A stretch of 64,000 nucleotides of DNA from Haematococcus lacustris (taxonomy: Eukaryota; Chlorophyta; Chlorophyceae; Chlamydomonadales; Haematococcaceae), in NCBI GenBank assembly GCA_030144725.1, contig JASKMD010000006.1, positions 12,055,690 through 12,119,689 on the forward strand, written 5' to 3'. Of this stretch, positions 52,317-62,465 are shown piece after piece. The position numbers were made by a program, and so were the translations under genes. How positions within the stretch are numbered: position 1 is the first letter of the stretch; every line of letters begins with the position of its first letter. The notes under the pieces are model-generated. The model saw only the letters and a list, made by a program, of their open reading frames with translations. It did no database searches and was not told where the DNA came from.

Positions 52317-53500
52317 TTATCGCTCCTCGGGGTACGCCCTGCCGCGCATTTGTTGCCGCAGCTCCTGCGCTTGCCGTCGATACCTGTCCTCCAACTGCAC
52401 CTTGTCTGTTACCTGGGCACGGCAGCGCGGTTACAGGCCCACCAGCAAGTACCGACCTGTGCGACAGGCACCACGACAGATAGGGAAGCGCCCCGCCCCG
52501 CCCCGCCCCGCCCCCCCCCCCGCCCCGCCCCGCCCCGCCCCCCCGCCCCCCGCCCCGCCCCGCCCCGCCCCCGCCCCGCCCCGCCCCGCCCCCGCCCCCC
52601 CCGCCCCGCCCCCGCCCCGCCCCGCCCCGCCCCCGCCCCGCCCCGCCCCGCCCCGCCCCCGCCCCCGCCCCGCCCCCGCCCCCGCCCCGCCCGCCCCGCC
52701 CCGCCCGCCCCGCCCCGCCCCCCCCGCCCCCCGCCCCAAAAGCTTGCCAGTCTGGCCTGGCTGTGTCCCCCCACCTGCTTGAGGCCGTCATCCACGCTGA
52801 GCTGCCCCAGCACCCAGTCAGCAATGCGCTCGCCTCTGCTCAGGCCGCTGCCACAGCACGTGCTGCAGCAGCAGGCAGTCGTACTCGGACACACTGTCGC
52901 GGCCATTGCAGTAGGCGGCCACCTGCACGACAGCCAGCACAGCCTGGTGGGGGGAGGGGCGAGAGGAAGGGGTTGCAGGAGGGGGGGGGGTGCAAGAGGG
53001 GGGGGCTGCAGGAGGGGGGGGGGTGCAGGAGGGGGTGAGCAAGAGCAGGGGCGGGGAGGGTGAAAGTCAGCTAGGAGGGTGTGGGTAAGGAAGAGAAGGG
53101 GGGGTGTAGGGGCACAACAGGTCAGGGCGGAGTAGACACTGCACATGGTACTGCATCCCTGCCCCTGCCCCTGCCCCTGCCCCTGCCCCTGCCCCTGCCC
53201 CTGCCCCTGCCCCTGCCCCTGCCCCTGCCCCTGCCCCTGCCCCTGCCCCTGCCCTGCCCCTGCCCCTGCCCCTGCCCCTGCCCCTGCCCCCCTGCCCCTG
53301 CCCCTGCCCCTGCCCCCTGCCCCTGCCCCTGCCCCTGCCCCCTGCCCCTGCCCCTGCCAGCCTGCCCCTACCCCTGCCCCTGCCCCTGCCCTGCCCCTGC
53401 CCCCTCCCCCTCTTCACCTGCAGCAGCTGCAAGCTCTTGACCATGCGCCTGTCACTGACATACGCCGCTGGCTCCATCTTGTCTTGCAGGTAGGAGCGCA
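52317..53500 (-). CDS. RavA/MoxR-like AAA+ ATPase, C-terminal part (gap-truncated)
   Basis: Minus-strand exons: from the N gap to 53418 (SYLQDKMEPAAYVSDRRMVK, SLQLLQ), 52943-52775 (VAAYCNGRDSVSEYDCLLLQ, HVLWQRPEQ, then ERIADWVLGQLSVDDGLKQ) and 52412-52317 (VTDKVQLEDRYRRQAQELRQ, ending PEER). The pattern YVSDRRxxKxxxLLQ ... A...GRxxVxxxDxxLLxxxLW is the lid/C-terminal part of RavA-type MoxR AAA+ ATPases, which act as chaperones for protein complexes; plant and algal members exist. Exon 52943-52775 is 169 nt, one more than the phase allows, and the frame changes after RPEQ near 52838. The N-terminal Walker motifs would lie in or beyond the gap. An alternative donor after VTDK could join 51895-51815. 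Confidence 0.6.
52491..52735 (-). repeat. (CCCCG)n array in an ATPase intron
   Basis: Mixed CCCCG and CCCCCG units with short C runs, about 245 bp. G-rich (GGGGC) on the sense strand of the ATPase gene. Confidence 0.95.
53158..53405 (-). repeat. (CCCCTG)n array in an ATPase intron
   Basis: About 40 units of CCCCTG with a few CCCTG and CCCCCTG variants. G-rich (CAGGGG) on the sense strand. Confidence 0.95.
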
Positions 53501-54000
53501 NNNNNNNNNNNNNNNNNNNNNNNNNNNNNNNNNNNNNNNNNNNNNNNNNNNNNNNNNNNNNNNNNNNNNNNNNNNNNNNNNNNNNNNNNNNNNNNNNNNN
53601 NNNNNNNNNNNNNNNNNNNNNNNNNNNNNNNNNNNNNNNNNNNNNNNNNNNNNNNNNNNNNNNNNNNNNNNNNNNNNNNNNNNNNNNNNNNNNNNNNNNN
53701 NNNNNNNNNNNNNNNNNNNNNNNNNNNNNNNNNNNNNNNNNNNNNNNNNNNNNNNNNNNNNNNNNNNNNNNNNNNNNNNNNNNNNNNNNNNNNNNNNNNN
53801 NNNNNNNNNNNNNNNNNNNNNNNNNNNNNNNNNNNNNNNNNNNNNNNNNNNNNNNNNNNNNNNNNNNNNNNNNNNNNNNNNNNNNNNNNNNNNNNNNNNN
53901 NNNNNNNNNNNNNNNNNNNNNNNNNNNNNNNNNNNNNNNNNNNNNNNNNNNNNNNNNNNNNNNNNNNNNNNNNNNNNNNNNNNNNNNNNNNNNNNNNNNN
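53501..54000. other. Assembly gap of exactly 500 N
   Basis: Round size indicates an arbitrary scaffold gap. It removes part of the ATPase gene and lies between two large G/C repeat zones, which probably broke the assembly. Confidence 1.
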
Positions 54001-54762
54001 AAGGACACCTGCCCCAGGTGCCGCAGCATCTGGAGCCAAGCTGAGGTGGAGATCACTGATTCACTAGACATTACTGGGATACAGACTACTGGTAGCTAGA
54101 CTACAGATCACTAGGGGTAGGCGAACTGGACTGCAGCCGGTCACCCCCGCCTGTCTATGAGACAGAAACGTGTTATGTTCACGTGTGGGCCGTTGATGCT
54201 TCTCCAAAGTAGACCCCTATGCACCTTACACAACCAGCCACATCAGCCACATGAATTGTCCGCCTCATATTCAAACTCCAGCTGCTCACGTTGCAGCTCT
54301 CTCAGCACCAAACGACTGCAACCACCCTCCAGGCCAACAAAACTTGTCCAACAAGGAACAACATGTTGAACTGCGGGTAATCTCACTCAGCTACTACAAA
54401 CAAGTTGTAACATCCTCGGTCGCACCCTTGATGACTACAGCCCCCACATCGATGGCACGTTCGTGGGCAAACCCCACCCAACTGTTTGCTCCACCGTCGG
54501 CACGCCTTGGTGCCTCCAGACTAGGCAGGCTGCTGCGGCGGAGACAGCTTACAGGGCGCAGCCACTCTCCAGACTGGCACGTATGCAACCATAGGAGCAG
54601 ATATGTCGGCTAGGGGAGGGTTCGCTGCATGCTCCCCTGCATTGTGGCATGCTGTGATGCCAGCACACAGCCCTGGCCTGCTGGCGATTCTCAAGTGCAG
54701 CTATCGGTCACCGAGCTCTGCAGGTGCAGCGGCATCACTCAGCTCTGGCCTGCCTCCATTGC
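54001..54762. other. No gene recognised; repeat fragment
   Basis: 54001-54050 may be an ATPase exon on the minus strand (WLQMLRHLGQV). 54330-54395 (CCAACAAAACTTG, CAACAAGGAACAACATG) is shared with 20450-20515. The rest shows nothing I can name. Confidence 0.4.
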
Positions 54763-55138
54763 CTGCTCTGCCGCTGCCCTCAGCCCCCCTTGGGCCTCGT
54801 CTGCTTGCTGGACCGCAGGCTGGCTGTCCACCTGGCCATGACCCTCCTCCCCTGCAGCCCCCTCCCCTAGCCCCTACCCCCAGTCACCAGCCACCCCGCC
54901 CCCCTGGTTCTCCCCCTCATGCTCCTCCCCCTCCTCCAGCCCAGTGTGTGGCTGCTCTGCTGCGGCTGGCCCCAGCCCCTCCTCTGCCTGGCTGCTGGCC
55001 TCCTCCAAGCCTGAGTGCATGCGCTGTGTGGCGGCCAGGCTGGCGCAGTGTGCGGCCAGCGCCTCCTCCTCCTCACATTCCAAGGCAAGGTCCACCTCTG
55101 ACTGTGCAGGGCAACAGAGCAGGGGTAGGGGCAGGGGC
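54763..55138 (-). pseudogene. Inverted partial copy of MORN-gene exon 9 and its intron edge
   Basis: The minus strand reads SEVDLALECEEEEALAAHCA and QRMHSGLEEASSQAEEGLGP, nearly identical to the last exon of the MORN gene (37595-37931), and also keeps the 3' end of the preceding intron (to about 37563). So it is a DNA duplication, not a retrocopy. It has a stop after GVAGDWG and small differences (GEEHEGENQ against GEEYEGEEQ). No upstream MORN exons are seen nearby. Confidence 0.85.
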
Positions 55139-55530
55139 AGGGGGAGGGGGAGGGGGAGGGGGAGGGGGGAGGGGGGAGGGGGAGGGGGAGGGGGAGGGGG
55201 AGGGGGAGGGGGAGGGGGAGGGGGAGGGGGAGGGGGAGGGGGAGGGGGAGGGGGAGGGGGAGGGGGAGGGGGAGGGGGAGGGGGAGGGGGAGGGGGAGGG
55301 GGAGGGGAGGGGGAGGGGGAGGGGGAGGGGGAGGGGGAGGGGGAGGGGGAGGGGGAGGGGGAGGGGGAGGGGGAGGGGGAGGGGGAGGGGGAGGGGGAGG
55401 GGGAGGGGGAGGGGGAGGGGGAGGGGGAGGGGGAGGGGGAGGGGAGGGGGAGGGGGAGGGGGAGGGGGAGGGGGAGGGGGAGGGGGAGGGGGAGGGGGAG
55501 GGGGAGGGGGAGGGGGAGGGGGAGGGGGAG
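55139..55530. repeat. (GGGGAG)n purine tract
   Basis: About 65 units of GGGGAG with four short-unit irregularities (GGGGGAG, GGGAG). It starts where the copy of the MORN intron ends, in a GGGGCA run common to both loci. Confidence 0.97.
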
Positions 55531-56519
55531 CCCTGCCCTCCCAAACCCTCCCAGCCCCTGACCCTGGCCGACATCTAACCCTGGTCAGGCAACAGTCCAC
55601 ACACGCACACATGGTACAGGGGCTGGGTAACAGTACTGGGTAGGAAGGCAGGGGTGGCAGCTCAACAACCCTTTGCGCAGTTGAGCTGGTGTGGGCAGTG
55701 GAGCAGGTGGCTGCACACTGCACTCGACTCCCTTGAGGCTGTCAAACAGTACAACCCTAGTGGTTCGAAAGCTACAGCAAGCTGGCTGCGAAGATCCCCG
55801 TCACCAAGGCGTGACCAAGGCGTTAGTAAGATAACTGGGCATGTTTGACCCGCATGGACCCGACTAGGTTCGGGGATATAGCATAGCGTGATGACAAGGC
55901 TGCACAACTTAAGCGCGCTATTGACACGTTCGACCGTGAACCCGACAGAGTCGGCCATGTGGCAGGTGTGATTTACAACGTTGCAAACTGCGCTACCCTC
56001 AAACCCAAGCTCTCTACCAAACCAAGTCACCGACCTGTCTGCACCCAACAGCAGCTACAGCAGGCCAGCACTGGCAGGACACTACACTTTACCCTCTGAT
56101 GTGCAAAAAAGCGGCACTCACCAACAGGGCAACAGCACTTCATCAACTCGGATCAACTCTGCATGTGGTGACGAATGTGCATCTAAGTGCCTGCCTCTCA
56201 ACTGACTTGTCAACCTGCCTATCCCACACTTTCAGTGGTCCGAACTTAGACGACTGAGCTGCCATCATAACTCTGGCCAGCAATGCAAACCTTGGTGCCT
56301 GACTGACAAAGCCGGCTGCATGGCGCATGGCTGCAAGCCTGTTTTGACCTGCACTGCCTGCAGTGTAGCTGCTGAGCACACATATCAGCTGGTGGCAGTT
56401 GTGGGACAAACTTGGAGGCTGCCCCGCAGTGCCAGAGCAGACGCCTGGCAGCAGCAGGGTAGCAGGCCAGCAGCAGGGTAGCAGGCCGGAGTAAGCTTCG
56501 CTTCGATGTCCAGCTCAGC
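55531..56519. other. Intergenic, nothing recognised
   Basis: Short frames on both strands, none with domain or splice support. 56440-56490 has two copies of GGCAGCAGCAGGGTAGCAGG-like sequence. The part next to 56520 is likely the 3' untranslated region of the cell-wall protein gene. Confidence 0.45.
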
Positions 56520-57597
56520 TCAGTGCCCGGTGGGGGGGCCACCGCTGGCAGTGACAGGGGTGCAGCCTTTGCCATTGCAGGCGGTGAATGTACAGCCCGG
56601 GGTGTAGGTGCTGCCACAAGGCCGAGGGGGTGGGTTGGGCTGGGGCTTAGGTGGTGAGGGCTGTGGCTTGGGTGGCGGTGATTGGGGCTTGGGTGGTGGT
56701 GAATGAGGCTTGGGTGGTGGTGAATGAGGCTTCGGTGGCGGTGATTGGGGCTTCGGTGGTGGTTGAGGCTGTGGCTTGGGTGGCGTGGGGGTGGGCCGGG
56801 GCGGTGGGCGAGGGCAGGTGGGCAGGCACAGGCAGACCTTTAGATCCGGGCAGTTGCACGGCTCGTCTGTGCATGTCACTGGAGGCTTGGGGGGCGGAGG
56901 GGAGGGACGTGGAGGCTGGGGAGGGACAGGTGTGCATCTGACCAAGCACGAACAGGCCGCCAGGTTGCCGCCAGGGCAGAAGCACGGCTCATCCGAGCAA
57001 GTTGGTGGAGGCTTGCGGGGCGGAGGGGATGGAGAAGGCTGGGGAGAGGGAGGTGAGGGGGGAGAGGGAGGTGAGGGAGGAGCGGGACTGCCTGGAGGGA
57101 TGTAGACCCTGGGCATGGGTGGGCAAGGACCGTACAGGACGGCGCCAGCGGTAGCCCCTCCGTCGGTGGTGGACATCGGGCTTGTTGCAGCATGCGACGG
57201 TTGGGGGTTGCGCCGTTGGTGCCGGACTCTGCAGGTGTGGGGCGCGCATCAAAAGCTTGGAGCGCGTCGTTACATCGCGGAATGGTGCACTGCTGCTGCT
57301 GCCCGCTACGGGGCACGGAGCGACCTGGCGCCGGGCCGGCGATGCAGCCGTTGACTTGACTGTCGCAACTTGCGACAGCACAGCAGATGCCAGCAGCTGG
57401 AGTCTGCCACACGCGGTGCTGTGCGTCGATGATGACTACTTACATGGATACTTAGATAGACACGGTTGGTTTGGCAGCGCAGCTGCTGCCTCGCTGGGAG
57501 GCTACGCCAACGCACCTGCAGCGAGTGCGAGGGGCGTCGGGCAAAGGGCCAGGAAGAGGAAGGCGACGCCCAGCTGGACGCGCGGCCAGGGCGACAT
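56520..57597 (-). CDS. Hydroxyproline-rich cell-wall glycoprotein (secreted, Cys-containing)
   Basis: ATG at 57597 opens a typical signal peptide (PWPRVQLGVAFLFLALCPTP, ending LALAA) that ends at a GTGCG donor at 57515. The main exon (frame from 57176 to a stop at 56520) is rich in PPSPPSPP and PPPKPHSPPPK blocks with two similar Cys modules (CSDEPCFCPGGN and CTDEPCNCPDLK) and ends with CGSTYTPGCTFTACNGKGC. This is the style of volvocine cell-wall and pherophorin-like proteins, where Pro is hydroxylated and glycosylated. The part between 57420 and 57180 is unclear: a Cys-rich frame (AGICCAVASCDSQVNGC, PNRRMLQQA) is open but not in phase with either neighbour, whereas an in-phase path needs an extra intron of about 96 nt. 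Confidence 0.7.
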
Positions 57598-57886
57598 GGC
57601 GGTTAGGAACTGGGAGGAGGAAGGGAGCGCCGCGCGTGGCAGAGCAGCTTAGCGACGGTGAGCGAGACAGCTGTGCTAATACCAGGAGTGATGCATGGCC
57701 GTCACACTGTCAGCACGACAATTGCCACAGCGGTGTGTTACAGCGCCGATTTGACCCAGCTCTGCTGCTGTGCAGGTGCTAGTGCAGGTCCTGCTGCCGC
57801 TGGCTTGCCTCCTATTGCTGCTGCTGCAGCTGTAAAGTGTGCCAGGCTTTCTTTCTGGTTTGCTGTAGGTGAGAGGGTTAGGGTGG
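57598..57886. other. Short intergenic region
   Basis: Upstream region of the secreted protein gene and 3' side of the large minus-strand gene. No feature recognised. Confidence 0.4.
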
Positions 57887-60800
57887 TCACCTGGCAGGCT
57901 GGCTACAGCGGGGCATGCCAGGCCCTGTGTGGTGGAGGGAGGTCAGGAGTGGCCTGCCTGCCTGCCTGGCCCTGGGCTGGGTGCCACCAGGGGCCAGGTG
58001 GCGGTGGCGGTAGGGCGCTGTGGGCCCTCTGCTGCCACTGCTGCTGCTGCCACTGCTGCTGCTGCTGCTTGTCTCCGATTCAGCACCGCTGGCATCACTG
58101 CTGCTGCTGTTGCTGGTCTCCTCACTGCTGACCTCCTCCTCCTCCTCCTCCTCCTCCCCCTCACTGCTGCTGGTCTGTTGGTTGGGTGTCTTTCTGGTAG
58201 CACGCCCTCCAGTGGGCGACCCCCTTCTGCTGCTGCCGACGCCTTGGCCTGCCCCACCCACCCCTGCCCCCGCCCCTCCTCTTGCCCCAGCCCCCGCCCC
58301 ACACCCGCCCTGGCTGCCAGGCTGCTGGGAACCTAGCTCTTCTTGATTGGCACCCGGGGGCGAGCCAGGCCATACCAGACTAGCCAGCACAGCGGCGTGG
58401 ACATCAGCGCCTGGCCCCTCTCCCTGGCTGCCCCAGGCTGCAAGGGCGGCTGGACCGTTTGCAGCCGCCAGGGGTGCCCATGCCCAGCTTCCACTTCCTG
58501 ACTGCCGACTGTCCTGCACGTTAGCAAGGCCAGGGGCTGCTGTGTGGGTAGGTGCTGGGTGTACTGGGGGGCTGGCAGGCCAGGTGGGCTGGGCTGTGGC
58601 AGGGCGGGGAGGGGGCTGGGGGCTCCTGGCCTGCTCTGGCTGGCAGGGGGTGCTCCAGCCCTCCAGGGGCGCTGCCTCCAGCTGGCCCAGCAGACTGGAA
58701 AGAGAGGTGGAGGCCCTGCAGCACCGGCAGCAGCACCGTTAGCAGCAGCAGCAGTGGCGGCGGCAGCAGCAGCAGCAGGGGCAGCGGCAGCGGCAGCAGC
58801 AGCAGCAGCCTTGGCAGCAGCCCAACATGGAGGAGCATCAGGAGCAGGGGTATCAGTAGGGGGTGACCCTATGGCTAGGGGCCCCCTAACCTCTACTAGC
58901 TCATACTCAGCCATACTCTCTAGCTGGGCTCTGGCACCTGACTGTACCATTAGCGCCTACTTCACCCCCCACCCTACTTCACCAACCCCTGACCTGGGCC
59001 CATGGGCATACGGTCCCCTCATGATGTCCTGGTGCACAGCCCAGCGAACACAACCCTGCCAAAGCGAGCCCCGCCTCCCCCCTCTCTTCTCCCCATCCCA
59101 TCCAGGACCCCCCCCTCTCATCTCCCCATCTCACCCAGCCCCCCCACTGCCCCTCACCCTGTGCTGCAGCAGCCCAGATCTCCGCCCGGCAGCCGGGGCG
59201 AGCGCCACAGGTTGGCCGCCTGCAGCAGCGCCCGGCTGCCCGCAAGGAACTCCGAGCTCTTGCCCTGGCCGCCGCCGCCGCCCCCACCCGGGCGCGCCCC
59301 CTCCGCCCCCACGCCTGTGGCCAGGCTGCCTGCGCCCCAGACCCGGCGGCCTTCCAGGGAGGGTGGGGTCGAGGGCGCTGCTCGGTAGCCAGGCGTCCAG
59401 CTGGTGCTGCAGCCGTCGACCCGGGCGACCCCACCAGGCTGACCAGGCCCCCCAGCAGCTCCTTGACCTTGCCCTGGGCTCTGCACCTGGCTAGGATTCG
59501 AGCCTGTGGCTGGGCCGTGGGCCTGGCCTGCCGCCCTGCCCTCCCCCTGGCCCACCACTGCTCCTGCCTGGGGCCCAATGCGGCTAGTCCCCTCCTGGGT
59601 CCCTGGCCTGGCTGCAGCTGCAGGGCAGGGGGCAGGCGGGCGGGCGCTGGATGAAGGCCGCGCTGTTGAGGGGCAGCCGGCGGGGTCAGCAGCGGGCAGC
59701 TGTGAGGTGGCTAAGGGACCGGGGGCGTGTGGGGTGGAGGTGGAGGTGGACTCCGTCCCCCCAGCTAGCCTGCACAGCTCTCCACCTGCTGGAGGGACTG
59801 CACCCGCCCACCCCCCTGCCCCTGCCCCTCCCCCTGTCACCACCAATGCTCCTGCCCCAGCCCTCTTCCCTGACCCTGGCCTTATCGCACCCCCTGGCCC
59901 ACCCCCTGCCTCCACCCCACCCCCTGCCCCTGCCCCTGCCCCTGCATAAGGACGTACAGCCGACGCTGGCTTGCTGCCCCTGAGCCACAAGCTCATCTGG
60001 GCCAGCCCTGCGCCAGCCTGCCTCGGCCCCTGCCCCGCTGCCCCGCTCCCCCCCGGCACCCCGCCCCCAGTCAGCTCCCCCTCCCCCCTTGCTCTCCCCC
60101 ACCCCCCACCCCCTGGGTGCTGCTGCTGTGCGCGCCGCTGCTGCCGCAGCAGGTGCAGGGAGCGCGCCGCTGCCCCCCCGCCTGCCCCGCCCAGGCACCA
60201 GCGGGCAGCCTGGCCTGGGGCAGGGGCCTGGGGCAGCAGCTGGGGCACTGACCCGCCGCCCCCTGCCTCTGGGGCCCCAAAGCCAGGGGCCGCCATGGAG
60301 GGGCTGAGCAGCACCCCCCCCTGGGTGGGTGCAGCAGTCAGGTCAGGTGTGGGGGGGTGGGGCGCTGCTGAGGAGGGTGCGGCCGCCTGAGCAGGTCCTG
60401 GCTCAGGCCAGCTGGTCAAGGCTGCACAGGGGGGGATGCCACTGACTGCAGGGGGGCTGGGCTGGGCTGCCTGGCAGCACCCTGGGAGCCTGTCCGCAGT
60501 GCCAGGGCTGGGGTGGCGGCTGTGAGCGGCTGGGCTGGGGCTGGGGCTGGGGCTGCCGGCTGCGGGGCTAGGGGAGCGGGTGCGACCTGCCGCAGCCCTG
60601 CCCGCTCCCACTGTGTTGCTGTGCGCCCAGGCAGCGGTCGCAGTGGCCACAGCAGCAGCGGCGGCAGCGGCGGCTGCAGCAGCCTCCCGAGCTCCGCGCC
60701 CTGGGGAGATGGCGCCGTCTGGCACTGAGCCAGGTGCAGGGGGGCACGCTGGGCTAGCCAGATGGCTGGTCCGAGCAGGTGGGGAGTGGGAGCGAGAGCG

Positions 60801-61205
60801 TGGGGGCAGTGGGAGGCTGCTGTTGTTGCTTGGGGTGATGGAGGGCAGGGGGGGGCTAGGTGCTGCTGCTGCTGCAGGTCGGGGTGCGGCAGCAGGGGCA
60901 GCAGCAGGAGGAGCATGCCGCCCTGAGGGGCAGGAGGCGGAGGTGGGGTGGGGGTGCAGTGCAGGGCTGATGGGGGTCATCAGGGGGTCCAACACAGCCA
61001 GGGCGGCCATGACGTCAGCATCAGACAGCCCGGTGCACCTGCCACCCCCTCCTGCCCCCTCAGCCGCACCCTCTGCACCAGCTTTCAACCCATGTGCCAC
61101 CCGCTGGCCTGGCTGGCCCACAGCCTGCAGCCCCACCCGCTGCTGCTGCTGCTGCTGCCGCTGCTCTTGTTTCCCGGAGCCGCTGGGGATGCTTGCCTGG
61201 CCCTT

Positions 61206-61249
<44 letters not shown>

Positions 61250-62117
61250 GACTGCGGCCCCTGGAGCCACACAGCACCCTGCCCACCCAGCCCTCAGCCC
61301 CTGCCGCCCCCAGGGAGCCAGCCGCCTCATGCAGGGGCGAGGGGGCGAGCTTGCCTGGCCAGCCAGCTGCCCCTGAGGCCGCAGCCGCTGCTGTGCCCCT
61401 GTCTGCCACCTGGTGTATCGCCTTGTCTACGCCCCTGTCTGGCATGACCAGCAGCACGGGGCGGGCAGCGCGAGGTGGCGCTCTGGGTGTGCCGCCGCCC
61501 CTGTGGCTGGCAGGGGGCTGGGAGGGGTCACGCCAGCCTGTGACCCCCTCTGGACCGGAGCAAGGGGACATGACAGGTGAAGGGGGGAAAGGGGAGGCGT
61601 TGGTGGAGGATGGTGTGGTGGTGGAGGAGGAGGAGGAGGAGGAGGAGGAGATGGGTGTCGTGGCATAGGCGGAAGATGAGGAGGAGAGCGTGGTGTCACA
61701 GGCTGAAGCAAAGGAACCGCAGGACCTGCAGTCAGGCTGGGAGCTGACCTGGATAGTGAGGGGGGCTCTGCTTGGCTGGCTGGCAGTCTGCAGCTGGGGC
61801 AAGACTGCTGCGGCCTGGGGGGTGCGTGGGGTGAGAGGCAGAGGGTGCTGCAGGTACGGGGCCCGCGGAGGGCTGGGCACTGTCGCTGGCCGGGCTGGGG
61901 GCCCTGGAGCTGTGACACTGGCCACTCGGCTGAAGCGCCTGATGACTGTGGGTGCTGGGGGGTGACCGGGGAAGCTCAGTGTGTGTAGCTGGAAGCGAGG
62001 GGCGAGACCACCAGCGCTGCTGGGCTCTGGGTTCATCTTACGGCCGTTGTGCGAGGCGCCGTTGTGCAAGGCCTCCCCACATTTGCTCAATAACCTATCC
62101 CTACTACTAACTTCCAT
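57887..62117 (-). CDS. Large disordered Ala/Pro/Gly/Ser-rich protein (partly resolved exons)
   Basis: The first exon opens with ATG at 62117 (MEVSSRDRLLSKCGEALHNG) and stays open for 987 codons to 59154. It has Ala, Pro, Ser, Gln and Gly runs, with short non-repetitive islands such as PVLLVMPDRGVDKAIHQ and GLSDADVMAALAVLDPLMTP. A donor GTGAGG follows GCACAGG at about 59160. Likely further exons are 58950-58340 (AQLESMAEYELVEVRGPLA, Ala runs) and 58519-57887 (QTSSSEGEEEEEEEEVSSEE, Ser/acidic tract), but the phases were not resolved and at least one junction is missing. No domain recognised. Similar low-complexity proteins are common in volvocine algae; the acidic Ser tract suggests a nuclear or phosphorylated protein, by inference only. 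Confidence 0.5.
61200..61250 (-). repeat. CAG/CTG tracts encoding polyalanine and polyglutamine
   Basis: AGC triplets at 61206-61243 encode a polyAla run in the large protein; CTG triplets at 61141-61160 encode polyGln in the same frame. Confidence 0.8.
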
Positions 62118-62465
62118 TGGTCCGTCGGCGTCGGCAGTGGAAACCAGAAATGGATGTCACGACATGTCCAGGCTGAAGCTCACAACAGCAGTGATCCACG
62201 CCCTCGAGCCGCGATGCCCTGACTGTTTCCATTTGATTGGGTTGCCGCGGCCGGATGGGGGTGGATGATGTGCCGCATTCAGAATCCCGCCCAGGTTAGC
62301 AGCCCTGATGCTGGTTGCCGTAGACAGATGAAGCAGTTAGCTGGCTTTCTTAAGCTCAAGACTGTTACGCGACTGTTAATGCAAAATGCTTCAAAATGCG
62401 ACAAATGTAAACAAACAAAACTAACAATTCCTAGTATTTGTGATGGTTTCACGTTGCTGTTTTCT
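62118..62465. promoter_or_regulatory. Divergent promoter region
   Basis: The large minus-strand gene starts at 62117 and the plus-strand Fanzor-like gene is taken to start at 62466, so about 350 bp separate the two. The right part (62340-62465) is distinctly AT-rich. An upstream in-frame ATG at 62265 could add 67 codons to the Fanzor protein. No specific promoter motif is visible. Confidence 0.4.

Noticed and set aside
52054..53063. Arg/Gly/Pro-rich frames across 52-53 kb
   Set aside because: Products of the CCCCG and C/T-rich tracts; the real ATPase exons use other positions.
54867..55723. Frames encoding long PPPPP, SPSPSP, GEGEGE runs
   Set aside because: Translations of the (GGGGAG)n tract. 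Not a cell-wall protein despite the proline.
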